The notes beneath the pieces are model-generated. The model ran no database searches and was not told where the DNA came from. It saw nothing but the letters and a program-made list of their open reading frames with translations. Positions 7,284-15,432 of a stretch of 22,838 bases of DNA are shown in pieces. Numbering within the stretch: position 1 is the first letter of the stretch; each line of letters opens with the position of its first letter. The DNA is taken from the IMG/VR virus record IMGVR_UViG_3300025141_005715, positions 1 to 22,838 of that record; one strand, 5' to 3'. The stretch comes from a virus. The position numbers and the translations under genes are program-made.

Positions 7284-9250
7284 TTATAGTATTAACTACA
7301 CTTTACAATTGTGAGACTTGGATTAAAAAGTGCATTAAGTCTATCCAAGATCAAAAGGAGCAGGATTTTAAGTGTTACCTCCTTAATGATATTTCTACTG
7401 ATGATTCAGTTAAGAAAGCACAAGAAGAGATCCAAGGTGATGACAGATTCGTTATTGTAAATAATACCAAGAAGTATTATCAAGGGGGAAATTACGATCA
7501 AATTATGAGATCGGATGAGGTGCAGGATGAGGATGTAGTGATTGAAGTTGATGGTGATGATTGGCTACCTGACGATGAGGTTTTCACCAGAGTCTTGAAG
7601 GTGTATGAAGATGATGAGGTGTGGCTGGCATACGGACAGTTTCAATACGATGACGGTCGCTCAGGGTTTGCGGCTCTCATGAATCCTGCAAGTTGTAGAC
7701 GAGACTTGTTTACTATCACTCACATTCGTACTTGGAAAGCTTTTCTGTGGAGGAAGATCTTACAAGAGGATCTATACTACGCTGATGGGTGGTATGCTAA
7801 AAGTGGGGGAGATACTTACTTCATGATCCCGATGTTTGAGATGGCAGGGCACCAACACACCAGATTCATGCCAGAAGTAAATTATATTTATAATGATAAT
7901 AATCCATTAAACGACAATAAAAAAAGCTTAAGTGATCAAGAAGAGTGTGCTAGATATGCAAAAAGTAAGCACCCTTATCCCCCTCTTAACCTTGCGTATA
8001 CTTATCTCACTAACACTAGATTCGATCTTATTCCAAAATATCTTTACGCTCTATATCGGGAATTAGGTATTAAATGTACTTACGGAGAGGAGATATATAA
8101 AGAGCATCTTAGGGTTTGGAATAATTTTAAAGAATTAGATAAACCTAATAAGAATACATACGAAAAGTTTAAAGATGAATTCGATAGCATTCTTGATTCC
8201 ATGAAAAAGGAAGGATTCAATAAAGAATTTCCTGTTGTAGTTTCTCAAAGAGGGAACTTGTTAAATGGAGGGCATAGGACGGTTGGTGCATTACTATACA
8301 ATTCTTCTCTTAAAACTAGAATAGGAACGGATACTGAAGGCCAAGAAGATTGTGGAAGTGCGTATTTTAGGAGGCTAGGTCTTGGAGAGGAGTGGTGTGA
8401 TGCTATAGCTCTGGAGTATGCAAAGCTAAAACCCTCCTCTAGGTTGGTTACACTCTTTCCCTCTTGTGGTGTCGTCGGTGGTGATGAAAAGATTCATGCT
8501 GCGTTTAGTATCCTTCAGAAAAAAACCAATATCTACTATATCAAAGAGGTAAGTTTAAACAAAACTGGTTTTGAGAATTTTATGAGACAGGTATATCTTG
8601 GTGAAAGCTGGTTAGGTAACCCTACTAATGGTTTTGCGGGAGCCAAAGAAAAGGCAACTCTTTGCGGAGGGGCAGGGAAGATGCTTGTGCTTTTGGTTGA
8701 GCCCCCCTCGTCGGTAGATATGGTGAAGGTAAAAGATGAAGTTAGGACTCTCTTTGGTTTAGGTAATCATTCTATACATATTAATGATACTCATGATGAG
8801 ACTCTTCGCCTTGCAAGAGTTGTTTATAACAAGAATAGTTTACACTTCTTAGAGCAGGGCCAACCTGATAAATATAACAAACTCACAGGGCTGTTATCTA
8901 TTTATGAAAAAACTCTAAGAATGGCGGGAATTTCCCCTGATATTTTCTCTATTACGGGTAGCGCAGTCCTTTCGATGTATGGGTTGCGTGAGTGTGGAGA
9001 TTTAGATTACCTTCATTTCCATAAAAATCATATTCTCACAGGTCATCCGTTGATTAATTCTCACGAAACGGAGTTAGATAAATATCCCATGCATAAGCAT
9101 GATATTCTGTTTAATCCTAACAACCATTTTTATTGGAATAATGTAAAGTTTACTTCCCTTGGTGCGGTTACCGAAATGAAAGCTTTTCGTGGAGAAGAGA
9201 AGGATAAAAGGGATATAACTTTGATGGAGTCTGTCCTTGGAAACTCCTAA
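7280..9250 (+). CDS. Multidomain glycosyltransferase: GT2 + ParB-like + nucleotidyltransferase-like
   Basis: 656 residues. Residues 1-230 are a GT-A family 2 transferase: IIVLTTLYNCETWIKKCIKSI at the start, LLNDISTDDS at 34-43, and the metal-binding VDGDDW at 90-95. Residues 310-345 contain FPVVVSQRGNLLNGGHRTVGAL, which resembles the ParB/sulfiredoxin-like nucleotide-binding domain (hydrophobic strand, then GxHRxxAL). Residues 555-650 contain ITGSAVLSMYGLRECGDLDYL with GS and DLD spaced as in nucleotidyltransferase-fold proteins, then HDILFNPNNHFYW and a terminal EKDKRDITLM. The middle region 390-500 is unassigned. The GT2 assignment is firm; the two later domains are inferred from motifs. 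The start overlaps the previous stop as ATGA. Confidence 0.75.
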   Translation: MIIVLTTLYNCETWIKKCIKSIQDQKEQDFKCYLLNDISTDDSVKKAQEEIQGDDRFVIVNNTKKYYQGGNYDQIMRSDEVQDEDVVIEVDGDDWLPDDEVFTRVLKVYEDDEVWLAYGQFQYDDGRSGFAALMNPASCRRDLFTITHIRTWKAFLWRKILQEDLYYADGWYAKSGGDTYFMIPMFEMAGHQHTRFMPEVNYIYNDNNPLNDNKKSLSDQEECARYAKSKHPYPPLNLAYTYLTNTRFDLIPKYLYALYRELGIKCTYGEEIYKEHLRVWNNFKELDKPNKNTYEKFKDEFDSILDSMKKEGFNKEFPVVVSQRGNLLNGGHRTVGALLYNSSLKTRIGTDTEGQEDCGSAYFRRLGLGEEWCDAIALEYAKLKPSSRLVTLFPSCGVVGGDEKIHAAFSILQKKTNIYYIKEVSLNKTGFENFMRQVYLGESWLGNPTNGFAGAKEKATLCGGAGKMLVLLVEPPSSVDMVKVKDEVRTLFGLGNHSIHINDTHDETLRLARVVYNKNSLHFLEQGQPDKYNKLTGLLSIYEKTLRMAGISPDIFSITGSAVLSMYGLRECGDLDYLHFHKNHILTGHPLINSHETELDKYPMHKHDILFNPNNHFYWNNVKFTSLGAVTEMKAFRGEEKDKRDITLMESVLGNS

Positions 9251-10100
9251 GGTATATTTCCCTGCGACTTGGGGGATGAGTACACAGGAGTTGTATGAGT
9301 TGTACTTACGCCTTGCACCGATTGAGAACCCTCCTGTTGAGATTGTTCCTCGTATTACAGACGCAGACTATGTGGTTGTTCAGGATATTCCTGATGAAAT
9401 TATTCCTCTTGACAAGAAGGTTATTTTCTTTCAGAGGGAACCAGACCATGTAGGTCGTTGTAGCTATAACAAAGAAAATTTGTACAAGTCCTACCACCAT
9501 GATGAAGGCGAATGTTGGCTCCCCCAGACATGGTGGTTGGGTTTTTCTTATGATGAGCTAAAGAAGCTCCCAATTCCTCCTAAAAAGCATGACCTAACCG
9601 TTGTAGATTCAGGGAGAACTGAGTTACAAGGCCATTATATTCGCTTAAACGCAATTCAAGAAGTCCTTAATAAAGTCCCCGACTTACATATGTACGGGCA
9701 TATAACACAGGGTAGAGAGCGTACTGGTCCTTTTAAATGGAGTCTTCCCCCTCGCGCTAAAGAAGAGGCTCTTTTAGATTATAGGTACACCCTTTCTATA
9801 GAAAATGGGCGCACTCCGTTCTACTTTTCAGAAAAGATTGCAGACCCAATCCTCTGTTGGAGTACTCCTATTTATTGGGGGTGTTCAGAGATAGGTAAGT
9901 TCTTACCCGCTGGCTCATTTATTGAAATTAAAGAGCTAACTTCGTCAATTGGAGAGCAGGTGCGCTCTATAATAGAGAGTGATTTCCATGAGCAGAACAT
10001 CGACGCACTTGCAGAGGCGAGGGATTTAATTTTGGATAAGTATAATTTAATTCCAACGGTAAAAACAGCAATAAGTGAGGGGGAGTTTTTTCTTGGGTAG
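9237..10100 (+). CDS. GT10-type fucosyltransferase-like protein
   Basis: 287 residues from TTG 9237, supported by GGAG at 9226-9229 with a 7-base gap; the next ATG is 13 codons further in. The C-terminal half contains YTLSIENGRTPFYFSEKI at 184-201, then STPIYWGCSEIGKFLP and SFIEI at 227-231. These match the family 10 alpha-1,3-fucosyltransferase donor-binding core (FxxxxENS, YxTEKxxD, PVYxG, SFIDI). In that family the donor is GDP-fucose; here the GDP-mannose 4,6-dehydratase in the same island makes the precursor of GDP-fucose and related deoxyhexoses, so the two fit together. No reductase completing GDP-fucose synthesis is seen in the window. It overlaps both neighbours. Confidence 0.75.
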   Translation: METPKVYFPATWGMSTQELYELYLRLAPIENPPVEIVPRITDADYVVVQDIPDEIIPLDKKVIFFQREPDHVGRCSYNKENLYKSYHHDEGECWLPQTWWLGFSYDELKKLPIPPKKHDLTVVDSGRTELQGHYIRLNAIQEVLNKVPDLHMYGHITQGRERTGPFKWSLPPRAKEEALLDYRYTLSIENGRTPFYFSEKIADPILCWSTPIYWGCSEIGKFLPAGSFIEIKELTSSIGEQVRSIIESDFHEQNIDALAEARDLILDKYNLIPTVKTAISEGEFFLG

Positions 10101-10830
10101 AACAAATCAAGGCACCCATAAGCCTCTTTCTTGGGAATCTGTTCCCGAGGAGGTCAAGGAGGAATTTTTAAAAGATTGTGGTTCTTTTCACGATTGGTAC
10201 ATCGACGGGAGTGTTCATACTCCGACTGAGTATAAGAAGGAACTAATTGATGAGTTTATAGAAGAGATAAAGAAGGGAAAACAAGGCTATTACCAGTACA
10301 CAGACACATACCTGTACACAGCGTTGGAGAAATTCCCTATAGAGGGGAAGGAAGTTGCAATTGTTGGTTCTGTTCAACCTTGGTATGAGTCTGTTGTACT
10401 AGCATATGGGGGGTTTCCCACAACTATTGAGTATAACCAGATAGAGACTGATGATCCTCGGCTAACGCTCATGACCGTTGCGGAGTTTAACAAGAAGCCT
10501 AAGAAGTTTCCTTTTGTTTTTTCTATTTCTTCTTTTGAACATGATGGTTTGGGAAGGTATGGAGATCCAATTGATCCTAATGGGGATTTAAAGGCTATGA
10601 AAAATGTAAAGGAGAATATGCTTGAAAAAGATGGGATTCTATTTCTTGCGGTCCCCGTAGGGATGGATAAGCTTGTTTTCAATGCTCATAGGATATACGG
10701 CAATCGTTTGGAGAAACTTTCAGAGGGGTATGAGATATTAGGTTTTGTGCCTATGCAAACATCTGAGAGAGTAAAGCTAGACACTATCAACGGTGATTTT
10801 CAACCTATTTTGGTTCTTAGAAACAAATGA
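10093..10830 (+). CDS. DUF268 family protein (methyltransferase-like)
   Basis: 245 residues from TTG 10093, chosen because GGGGGAG at 10079-10085 is 7 bases upstream; a GTG at 10075 in the same frame is an alternative. The hallmark SSFEHDGLGRYGDPIDPNGD lies at about 146-165, followed by LEKDGILFLAVPVGMDKLVF and NAHRIYG, which together define DUF268. An earlier VAIVGSVQPWYE at 88-99 resembles the nucleotide-binding loop of SAM-dependent methyltransferases. Members occur in surface-polysaccharide loci, and modification of a sugar is likely. The next gene overlaps as ATGA at 10827. Confidence 0.75.
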   Translation: MGRTNQGTHKPLSWESVPEEVKEEFLKDCGSFHDWYIDGSVHTPTEYKKELIDEFIEEIKKGKQGYYQYTDTYLYTALEKFPIEGKEVAIVGSVQPWYESVVLAYGGFPTTIEYNQIETDDPRLTLMTVAEFNKKPKKFPFVFSISSFEHDGLGRYGDPIDPNGDLKAMKNVKENMLEKDGILFLAVPVGMDKLVFNAHRIYGNRLEKLSEGYEILGFVPMQTSERVKLDTINGDFQPILVLRNK

Positions 10831-11546
10831 AGATCTTTATAACAACCTGCAATACTCACTTGCATTTGGTTCCTATTTTTTGCCATCTTTTTAATAAGTA
10901 TTGGGGAGCGGAACAACCCGTCACTCTGTTAGGGTATAACCATCCCCAGTCGTATAAGTTCTTTAAGCTACCTGAAAATTTTAGCTTTGAGCAGTTGAAT
11001 GGTGGGGACCAAGGAAGAGTTGAGGATTTCAGCAACCATCTCCAGGCTTATTTTAGTACGGTCGAAGATGAGTATTTTATTTGGGGGGTAGAGGATACTT
11101 TTTTAAAGAGTCCCGTGAACTTTGATGTCTTGAATGCTTTTTTTAAAGTCTGTGAGGATGCCAACAACACTAAAATTGGAAGAATTGATCTTACGGAGGG
11201 GATGTCTCATCGTCCCACCAGCCTGTGGAAGACTGTGGAGGGAATTGATATTCTAGTTAATCCCCAAGACGCAGAGTGGAGAGTAGCTACGCAAATATCT
11301 ATTTGGAATAAGGAATATCTTCTCTCTAGTCTTAAACCTAATCGAAGTCCCTGGGATGTTGAGATCCTAGCTTTACAAGAAGCACTTCATGATGGTTGGG
11401 ATATTTTAGGTACTCACAGAGAAGTTAAGCTCGCTGTCACTAAAAACGAGGGCGTTACAAGACACGATATTTATAAATTAAATGTCAATGGCATGACACC
11501 AGACACACTACAAGAAATTCAGGAGATTATAAATGATAAAAATTAA
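10827..11546 (+). CDS. Putative glycosyltransferase-like protein
   Basis: 239 residues. The start MKIFITTCNTHLHLVPIFC, followed by a strand-like VTLLGY, resembles a GT-A nucleotide-sugar-binding N-terminus. EDEYFIWGVEDTFLKSPVN near 83-101 has acidic pairs in the position of a DxD metal site, and DAEWRVATQISIWNKEYL at about 148-165 could be the acceptor side. No classical family can be assigned by eye. Context inside the glycan island is the main support. It may alternatively be a non-catalytic relative. Confidence 0.5.
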   Translation: MKIFITTCNTHLHLVPIFCHLFNKYWGAEQPVTLLGYNHPQSYKFFKLPENFSFEQLNGGDQGRVEDFSNHLQAYFSTVEDEYFIWGVEDTFLKSPVNFDVLNAFFKVCEDANNTKIGRIDLTEGMSHRPTSLWKTVEGIDILVNPQDAEWRVATQISIWNKEYLLSSLKPNRSPWDVEILALQEALHDGWDILGTHREVKLAVTKNEGVTRHDIYKLNVNGMTPDTLQEIQEIINDKN

Positions 11547-11943
11547 ATCTAAAGTAAAGGATAAGGTTTTGCATCTCGTTTGTCGTTTAGAAGAATTTAC
11601 AGAAGACCGCACAGAGCTTGTGTCTCCCGACCAGTTTATCCAATGTGCATTCTTAAGATTGTCGGAAGGTAAGACCTTCAGACCACACAAACATATTTGG
11701 AAAAGCCCTAACTTCGATAGAGTTATAGCTCAAGAAAGTTGGGTAGTTATTAAAGGCAGCGTTAAGGTTTTCTTTTACGATATAGATGGAGAGCTATTAG
11801 AAACTCATATTCTGAAAGCAGGAGATGCTTCTTTTACTTTAGAAGGAGGGCATACCTATGAGATATTGGAAGACCATACACTAGTCTACGAGTATAAGAC
11901 TGGTCCTTACGAGGGGCAAGAATTAGATAAGGTATTTATATGA
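11533..11943 (+). CDS. Cupin-fold protein (WbuC/FdtA-like)
   Basis: 136 residues with GGAG upstream. A single cupin barrel with candidate metal ligands H52 and H54 (FRPHKH), E68 and H107 (EGGHTYE). The order RPHKH, ESWVVIKGSVKVFFYD, LKAGDASFTLEGGHTYEIL is typical of WbuC-type cupins found in O-antigen and capsule clusters, and related to the FdtA-like sugar 3,4-ketoisomerases. If the latter, it could act on the 4-keto-6-deoxy sugar made by the dehydratase at 14470. The exact reaction is not visible. It overlaps both neighbours by 4-14 bases. Confidence 0.7.
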   Translation: MIKIKSKVKDKVLHLVCRLEEFTEDRTELVSPDQFIQCAFLRLSEGKTFRPHKHIWKSPNFDRVIAQESWVVIKGSVKVFFYDIDGELLETHILKAGDASFTLEGGHTYEILEDHTLVYEYKTGPYEGQELDKVFI

Positions 11944-12467
11944 AGTTACATTTAGGCTGTGGTAAAAGAGATTTCGGATCTGACTGGGTTCATATTGATC
12001 AATGTGAATTTCCTCATGTAGTTCATCAGGATGTTACTAACCTTCCTTATGAGGATGATAGTTGTGATCTTATTTATGCCTCTCATCTTTTAGAGTATTT
12101 TGATGGAGGAGAGGTTCTAGGGGTGTTAGATGAATGGAATAGAGTACTTAAGCCTGGAGGGGTTTTACGAATAGCTGTTCCTGATTTTGAAGCAATGAGT
12201 ACTTTATATAACTCAGGAAAGAACTTAGATTTATTTTTAGGTCCCTTGTACGGAAAGATGGGCGACCCTCCTATTTACCATAAAATGGTATATGATTATA
12301 GATCCCTTAAAAGATTACTTGAGAGCGCAGAGTTTTCTGATATTAAAAGATACAACTGGAGAGATACAGATCATTCTAATTTTGATGATCATTCACAAGC
12401 ATATATCCCCCACATGGATAAAGACAAGGGAACTTTAATTAGTTTAAATGTAGAGGCATCGAAATGA
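11940..12467 (+). CDS. SAM-dependent methyltransferase (class I, type 11-like)
   Basis: 175 residues. LHLGCG at 3-8 is the SAM-binding loop, VHIDQ at 17-21 gives the acidic residue that binds the ribose, DVTNLPYEDDSCDLIYASHLLEY spans motifs II-III, and RVLKPGGVLRIAVPDFEAM at 68-86 is the usual motif after the fourth strand. Predicted soluble. In this context it probably methylates a sugar, sugar nucleotide or other small metabolite. AAGG upstream supports the ATG, which overlaps the cupin stop as ATGA. Slightly short but complete as a Rossmann core. Confidence 0.85.
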   Translation: MKLHLGCGKRDFGSDWVHIDQCEFPHVVHQDVTNLPYEDDSCDLIYASHLLEYFDGGEVLGVLDEWNRVLKPGGVLRIAVPDFEAMSTLYNSGKNLDLFLGPLYGKMGDPPIYHKMVYDYRSLKRLLESAEFSDIKRYNWRDTDHSNFDDHSQAYIPHMDKDKGTLISLNVEASK

Positions 12468-13198
12468 AAAACATATATTACGGACAAGAAGGACAGGACT
12501 CTATAATCTCACAGTTTTTTGAGGCTAAAGGAATTAAAAATGGTAAATTCTTAGATGTAGGATCATTAGATGGCATTAGGTTTAGCAACACTTTGCGTTT
12601 AGAACAAGCAGGGTGGTCTGGTATTTGTGTGGAAATGCACCCCTCTTACTATGAGCTACTTATAGAGAATAGACCCAATTCAGTCTGCTATAGTTGTGGA
12701 GCGTCTGATGAGGATAAAGTTAAGCGTACTGTTTCCTTGAATTGGAGAGCTTCTATGAGTACCACAGACTTTAGCTTAGAGGAAGAGTTTGGTAGAGACG
12801 AGCGATACTACGGTGATCGAAAAGAGAAGGAGATTAATGGATTTCTTAATGGGCATCACGAAGTCGAGTTACGGACTTTAGATAGTATTCTGACCGAGAA
12901 CAAGGAGGAGTTCTCTAGCTTGGATTTTGTTTCAATTGACATTGATGGTTCCGAGAGGAAGGCTCTCCCTCATTGTGATTTGAATGAGTGTGCCCCTGAT
13001 CTTCTTAGCTTGGAGTATTCCGTTGTCGGAGATCAGTTCGTCATGGAGTATGCTGCTAAGTATGGACTTTACCCTTCTCGGAGAATAGGCGCGGATATCC
13101 TCTTTGTGAGGAATCAAGAGGATAGTGACCTCTTAAACTCTTTATTAGTGCAGGGAGAGAGGTATCACAATAACCACCCAGCCACAGGAGGCGACTAA
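12464..13198 (+). CDS. FkbM family SAM-dependent methyltransferase
   Basis: 244 residues; GAGG upstream of ATG 12464. SAM-binding FLDVGSLDGIRFSNT at 29-43, VEMHPSYYELL at 56-66, the FkbM-type RTLDSIL at 137-143 and FVSIDIDGSERKAL at 155-168, and SLEYS near the end. This is the standard arrangement of FkbM methyltransferases, which O-methylate sugars or polyketides. The second methyltransferase in a row suggests a glycan with at least two methylated positions or two substrates. The ATG overlaps the previous stop. Confidence 0.85.
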   Translation: MKNIYYGQEGQDSIISQFFEAKGIKNGKFLDVGSLDGIRFSNTLRLEQAGWSGICVEMHPSYYELLIENRPNSVCYSCGASDEDKVKRTVSLNWRASMSTTDFSLEEEFGRDERYYGDRKEKEINGFLNGHHEVELRTLDSILTENKEEFSSLDFVSIDIDGSERKALPHCDLNECAPDLLSLEYSVVGDQFVMEYAAKYGLYPSRRIGADILFVRNQEDSDLLNSLLVQGERYHNNHPATGGD

Positions 13199-13872
13199 TG
13201 CAAGATGTTCCCGAGCTTTTTGGTATTCCTCGCAGCGGAAGCACCGCAATTTACAATATTTGTAGAATAATCTATGGAGATGAATTACTTAAACGACCAA
13301 CATCTCCTCATGAGTATTTTGGGGGGGATAGCTCTGTGATTGCTACTTATAGAGATTTTCGTGATTGCTTAGTATCTCAATGGAGAGCCCATATTCTTAC
13401 TTTAGAAGGTCGCTCTTTTGATGACGAATCAGAAGCTATTGAAATGAGGCTTGACCATGCTTTGTTTCATGCAAATGATTTTAAAAGAGCTATTAATAGT
13501 TTAGATCATTTTAAAGCAGACAAGGATCGAGGACGAAATGTACTTTTTTTGAGGTATGAAGATTTTTTTAATAGTGAGGTGGGAGATTTAAACTTTGAAT
13601 ATATCTTTGAGCAGATGGAGACTTTTCGAGGAAAGGAGATCCCTCATCTGACCAAGAAATATATTACTGAAGAATGTAATTTTAAAAAAGTAAAGGAACA
13701 CTCACAACAGTTCGATGATTTTGATCAGTATGATCCTCAAACTCTGATTCATGGGAAGCACTTATATACAGGTAAAGCTGGAACATGGAAGACTCTTATT
13801 GCTGATGAATATCATGAAGTGGTGACTGCATCATTACGCGATGAATTAACTAGGTGGTGCTATGAACTTTGA
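13198..13872 (+). CDS. PAPS-dependent sulfotransferase-like protein
   Basis: 224 residues with AGGAGG ahead of ATG 13198. The P-loop-like 5'-phosphosulfate site GIPRSGST is at 9-16. The 3'-phosphate site is VIATYRDFRDCLVSQW at 47-62 (YRDxRD is the family signature). FLRYEDF at 117-123 is the strand and loop that follows. TGKAGTWKTL at 191-200 matches the C-terminal RKGxxGxWK loop that closes over PAPS. All main sulfotransferase elements are present in the right order and the length is only slightly short. It would transfer sulfate from PAPS to a hydroxyl or amine, most likely on the glycan made by its neighbours. The substrate cannot be predicted. Confidence 0.8.
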   Translation: MQDVPELFGIPRSGSTAIYNICRIIYGDELLKRPTSPHEYFGGDSSVIATYRDFRDCLVSQWRAHILTLEGRSFDDESEAIEMRLDHALFHANDFKRAINSLDHFKADKDRGRNVLFLRYEDFFNSEVGDLNFEYIFEQMETFRGKEIPHLTKKYITEECNFKKVKEHSQQFDDFDQYDPQTLIHGKHLYTGKAGTWKTLIADEYHEVVTASLRDELTRWCYEL

Positions 13873-14455
13873 TGTGGTAAAAGAGTTTGAAGATAGTATA
13901 GCTGAGTTTTATGGTTCTAAGTACGCAGTAGCTACGGACTGCTGTACTCACGCTATAGAGTTATGCCTAAGGTACACTAATCCAGCATCAGTCTTTTTTC
14001 CCATTAGAACATATATATCTATTCCTTTTTTGGGAGAAAAGTTGGGCATACCTTGGAGTTGGAACATAGCAGAGTGGAAAGATTCTTATTTTATAGGAAA
14101 CACCAGCATAGTAGACGCAGCAGTTCTTTGGAAAGAGAATAGTTATATCCCAGGCTCTTTTATGTGTTTAAGTTTTCAGTTCCAAAAACACCTTAGTCTT
14201 GGCAGAGGTGGGATGATACTTACAGACGATAAAGAAGCAGCCCAAGAATTAAAGAAAATGTCATATGACGGGAGAGAGCCTGACAAGCCCTGGAGAGAAC
14301 AAAACATCTCCTCTATGGGATACCATTACTACATGACCCCAGAGATAGCACAAAAGGGGTTGGACCGTTTAGAAGAAGCCATAGCTACTCCTCCCCGTAA
14401 GTGGCAATATACTGATTGGCCTGATTTAAAAAGTATGAAAGTCTTTCAAAAGTAA
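13862..14455 (+). CDS. Shortened DegT/DnrJ/EryC1/StrS aminotransferase-like protein
   Basis: 197 residues, about half the usual length (about 370). The N-terminus FEDSIAEFYGSKYAVATDCCTHAIELCLRY is the family's first substrate-binding segment. SIVDAAVLW at 82-90 matches the family's EDaAqa segment with Asp85 in place to hold the pyridoxal nitrogen. SFQFQKHLSLGRGGMILTDD at 104-123 is the cofactor-lysine segment (Lys109), and MGYHYYMTPEIAQKGLDRL is the usual following helix. The stretch between the first and second segments is greatly shortened and the C-terminal domain is missing. It may be a minimal aminotransferase for a deoxyamino sugar, or a non-catalytic relic; the key residues are kept. 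It overlaps the sulfotransferase gene by 11 bases. Confidence 0.65.
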   Translation: MNFDVVKEFEDSIAEFYGSKYAVATDCCTHAIELCLRYTNPASVFFPIRTYISIPFLGEKLGIPWSWNIAEWKDSYFIGNTSIVDAAVLWKENSYIPGSFMCLSFQFQKHLSLGRGGMILTDDKEAAQELKKMSYDGREPDKPWREQNISSMGYHYYMTPEIAQKGLDRLEEAIATPPRKWQYTDWPDLKSMKVFQK

Positions 14456-14472
14456 AACTATAATATTGTATG
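14435..14472 (+). promoter_or_regulatory. Candidate leaderless promoter of gmd
   Basis: TATAAT at 14459-14464 preceded by C and followed by A, with exactly 5 bases before ATG 14470. ATGAAA at 14435-14440 lies 18 bases upstream and is a fair -35. No Shine-Dalgarno is visible before the ATG. Transcription from this box would begin at or next to the start codon. Confidence 0.55.
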
Positions 14473-15432
14473 AATAAAACAGCATTAATCACAGGTATAG
14501 CAGGACAGGATGGAAGCTACCTTTCCGAATATCTTTTATCAAAGGGTTATGAGGTTCATGGCATTATTCGTCGTAACTCAGTAGCAGAGAATCAAGATGA
14601 TAGAATTAAAGACTTAAATGTTACAACTCATTATGGAGATCTTCTTGATATTCATTCACTAAATAGGATTATAACACAGGTTCAGCCCCATGAAGTTTAT
14701 AATCTTGGAGCCCAGAGCCATGTAAGGATTAGTTTTGATGTACCTTCTTTTACTATTCAAACGAATGCTATGGGTGTTCTTAATATGTTAGAGGTGTGTA
14801 GAGCGTTGGTGCCTCATGTTAAGTTTTATCAAGCGAGTTCTTCAGAGATGTTTGGAAACTCTGTTGATGAGGACGGTTATCAGAGAAAGACTACTCCAAT
14901 GATGCCTACTTCTCCTTATGGGTGTGCCAAGGTTATGGGATACAATTTGGTGCGTCACTACAGAGCAGCATATGAGATGCATACCTGTAATGGTATTCTT
15001 TTTAATCATGAGTCTCCCCGCAGAGGATCTAACTTTGTTACAAATAAGATTGTTAAAGGGGCTGTAGAAATTAAAAGGGGTTTAAGAAAAGAACTAGCTT
15101 TAGGCAATCTTGAAGCCTCTAGAGATTGGGGACATTCTAAAGATTATGTCCGTGCCATGCATAAGATCATTAACCATGAAGTGGCTGATGATTGGACGGT
15201 AGCAACAGGAGAGAGCCGCACTATTAGAGAGATGTGTGATGTTACTTTTTCAATTCTTGATTTAGATTATAGAGATCATGTCACGCAAGACCCAAAGTTC
15301 TTCCGACCCCAAGAGCTTAATTTCCTTAAAGGTGATTCCTCTGATATTCGTTCTAAGTTAAACTGGACCCCTCGCTACTCCTTTAGGTCTATGGTAGAGG
15401 AGATGGTTAATCATTGGATGGAAAAGATTTAA
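14470..15432 (+). CDS. gmd: GDP-mannose 4,6-dehydratase
   Basis: 320 residues. The short-chain dehydrogenase fold begins TALITGIAGQDGSYLSEYLL, with the NADP-binding TGIAGQDG at 8-15 and the GMD-type IIRRNS at 32-37. HYGDLLD at 54-60, YNLGAQSHVRISF at 77-89 and QASSSEMFG at 121-129 follow; Ser124 and Glu126 take the place of the catalytic Thr and Glu. Tyr150 and Lys154 in SPYGCAK are the other catalytic residues. NHESPRRGSNFVTNKI is the substrate loop and SRDWGHSKDYVRAM is diagnostic. It converts GDP-mannose to GDP-4-keto-6-deoxymannose, the precursor of GDP-fucose, rhamnose or perosamine. It probably supplies the GT10-like enzyme or the aminotransferase upstream. Slightly shorter than bacterial GMD (about 370). 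It starts without a Shine-Dalgarno. Confidence 0.93.
   Translation: MNKTALITGIAGQDGSYLSEYLLSKGYEVHGIIRRNSVAENQDDRIKDLNVTTHYGDLLDIHSLNRIITQVQPHEVYNLGAQSHVRISFDVPSFTIQTNAMGVLNMLEVCRALVPHVKFYQASSSEMFGNSVDEDGYQRKTTPMMPTSPYGCAKVMGYNLVRHYRAAYEMHTCNGILFNHESPRRGSNFVTNKIVKGAVEIKRGLRKELALGNLEASRDWGHSKDYVRAMHKIINHEVADDWTVATGESRTIREMCDVTFSILDLDYRDHVTQDPKFFRPQELNFLKGDSSDIRSKLNWTPRYSFRSMVEEMVNHWMEKI

Noticed and set aside
9968-9973. TATAAT inside the GT10-like gene, within the palindrome CTCTATAATAGAG
   Set aside because: No -35 at suitable spacing, no nearby gene start, and it is within a well supported coding region.
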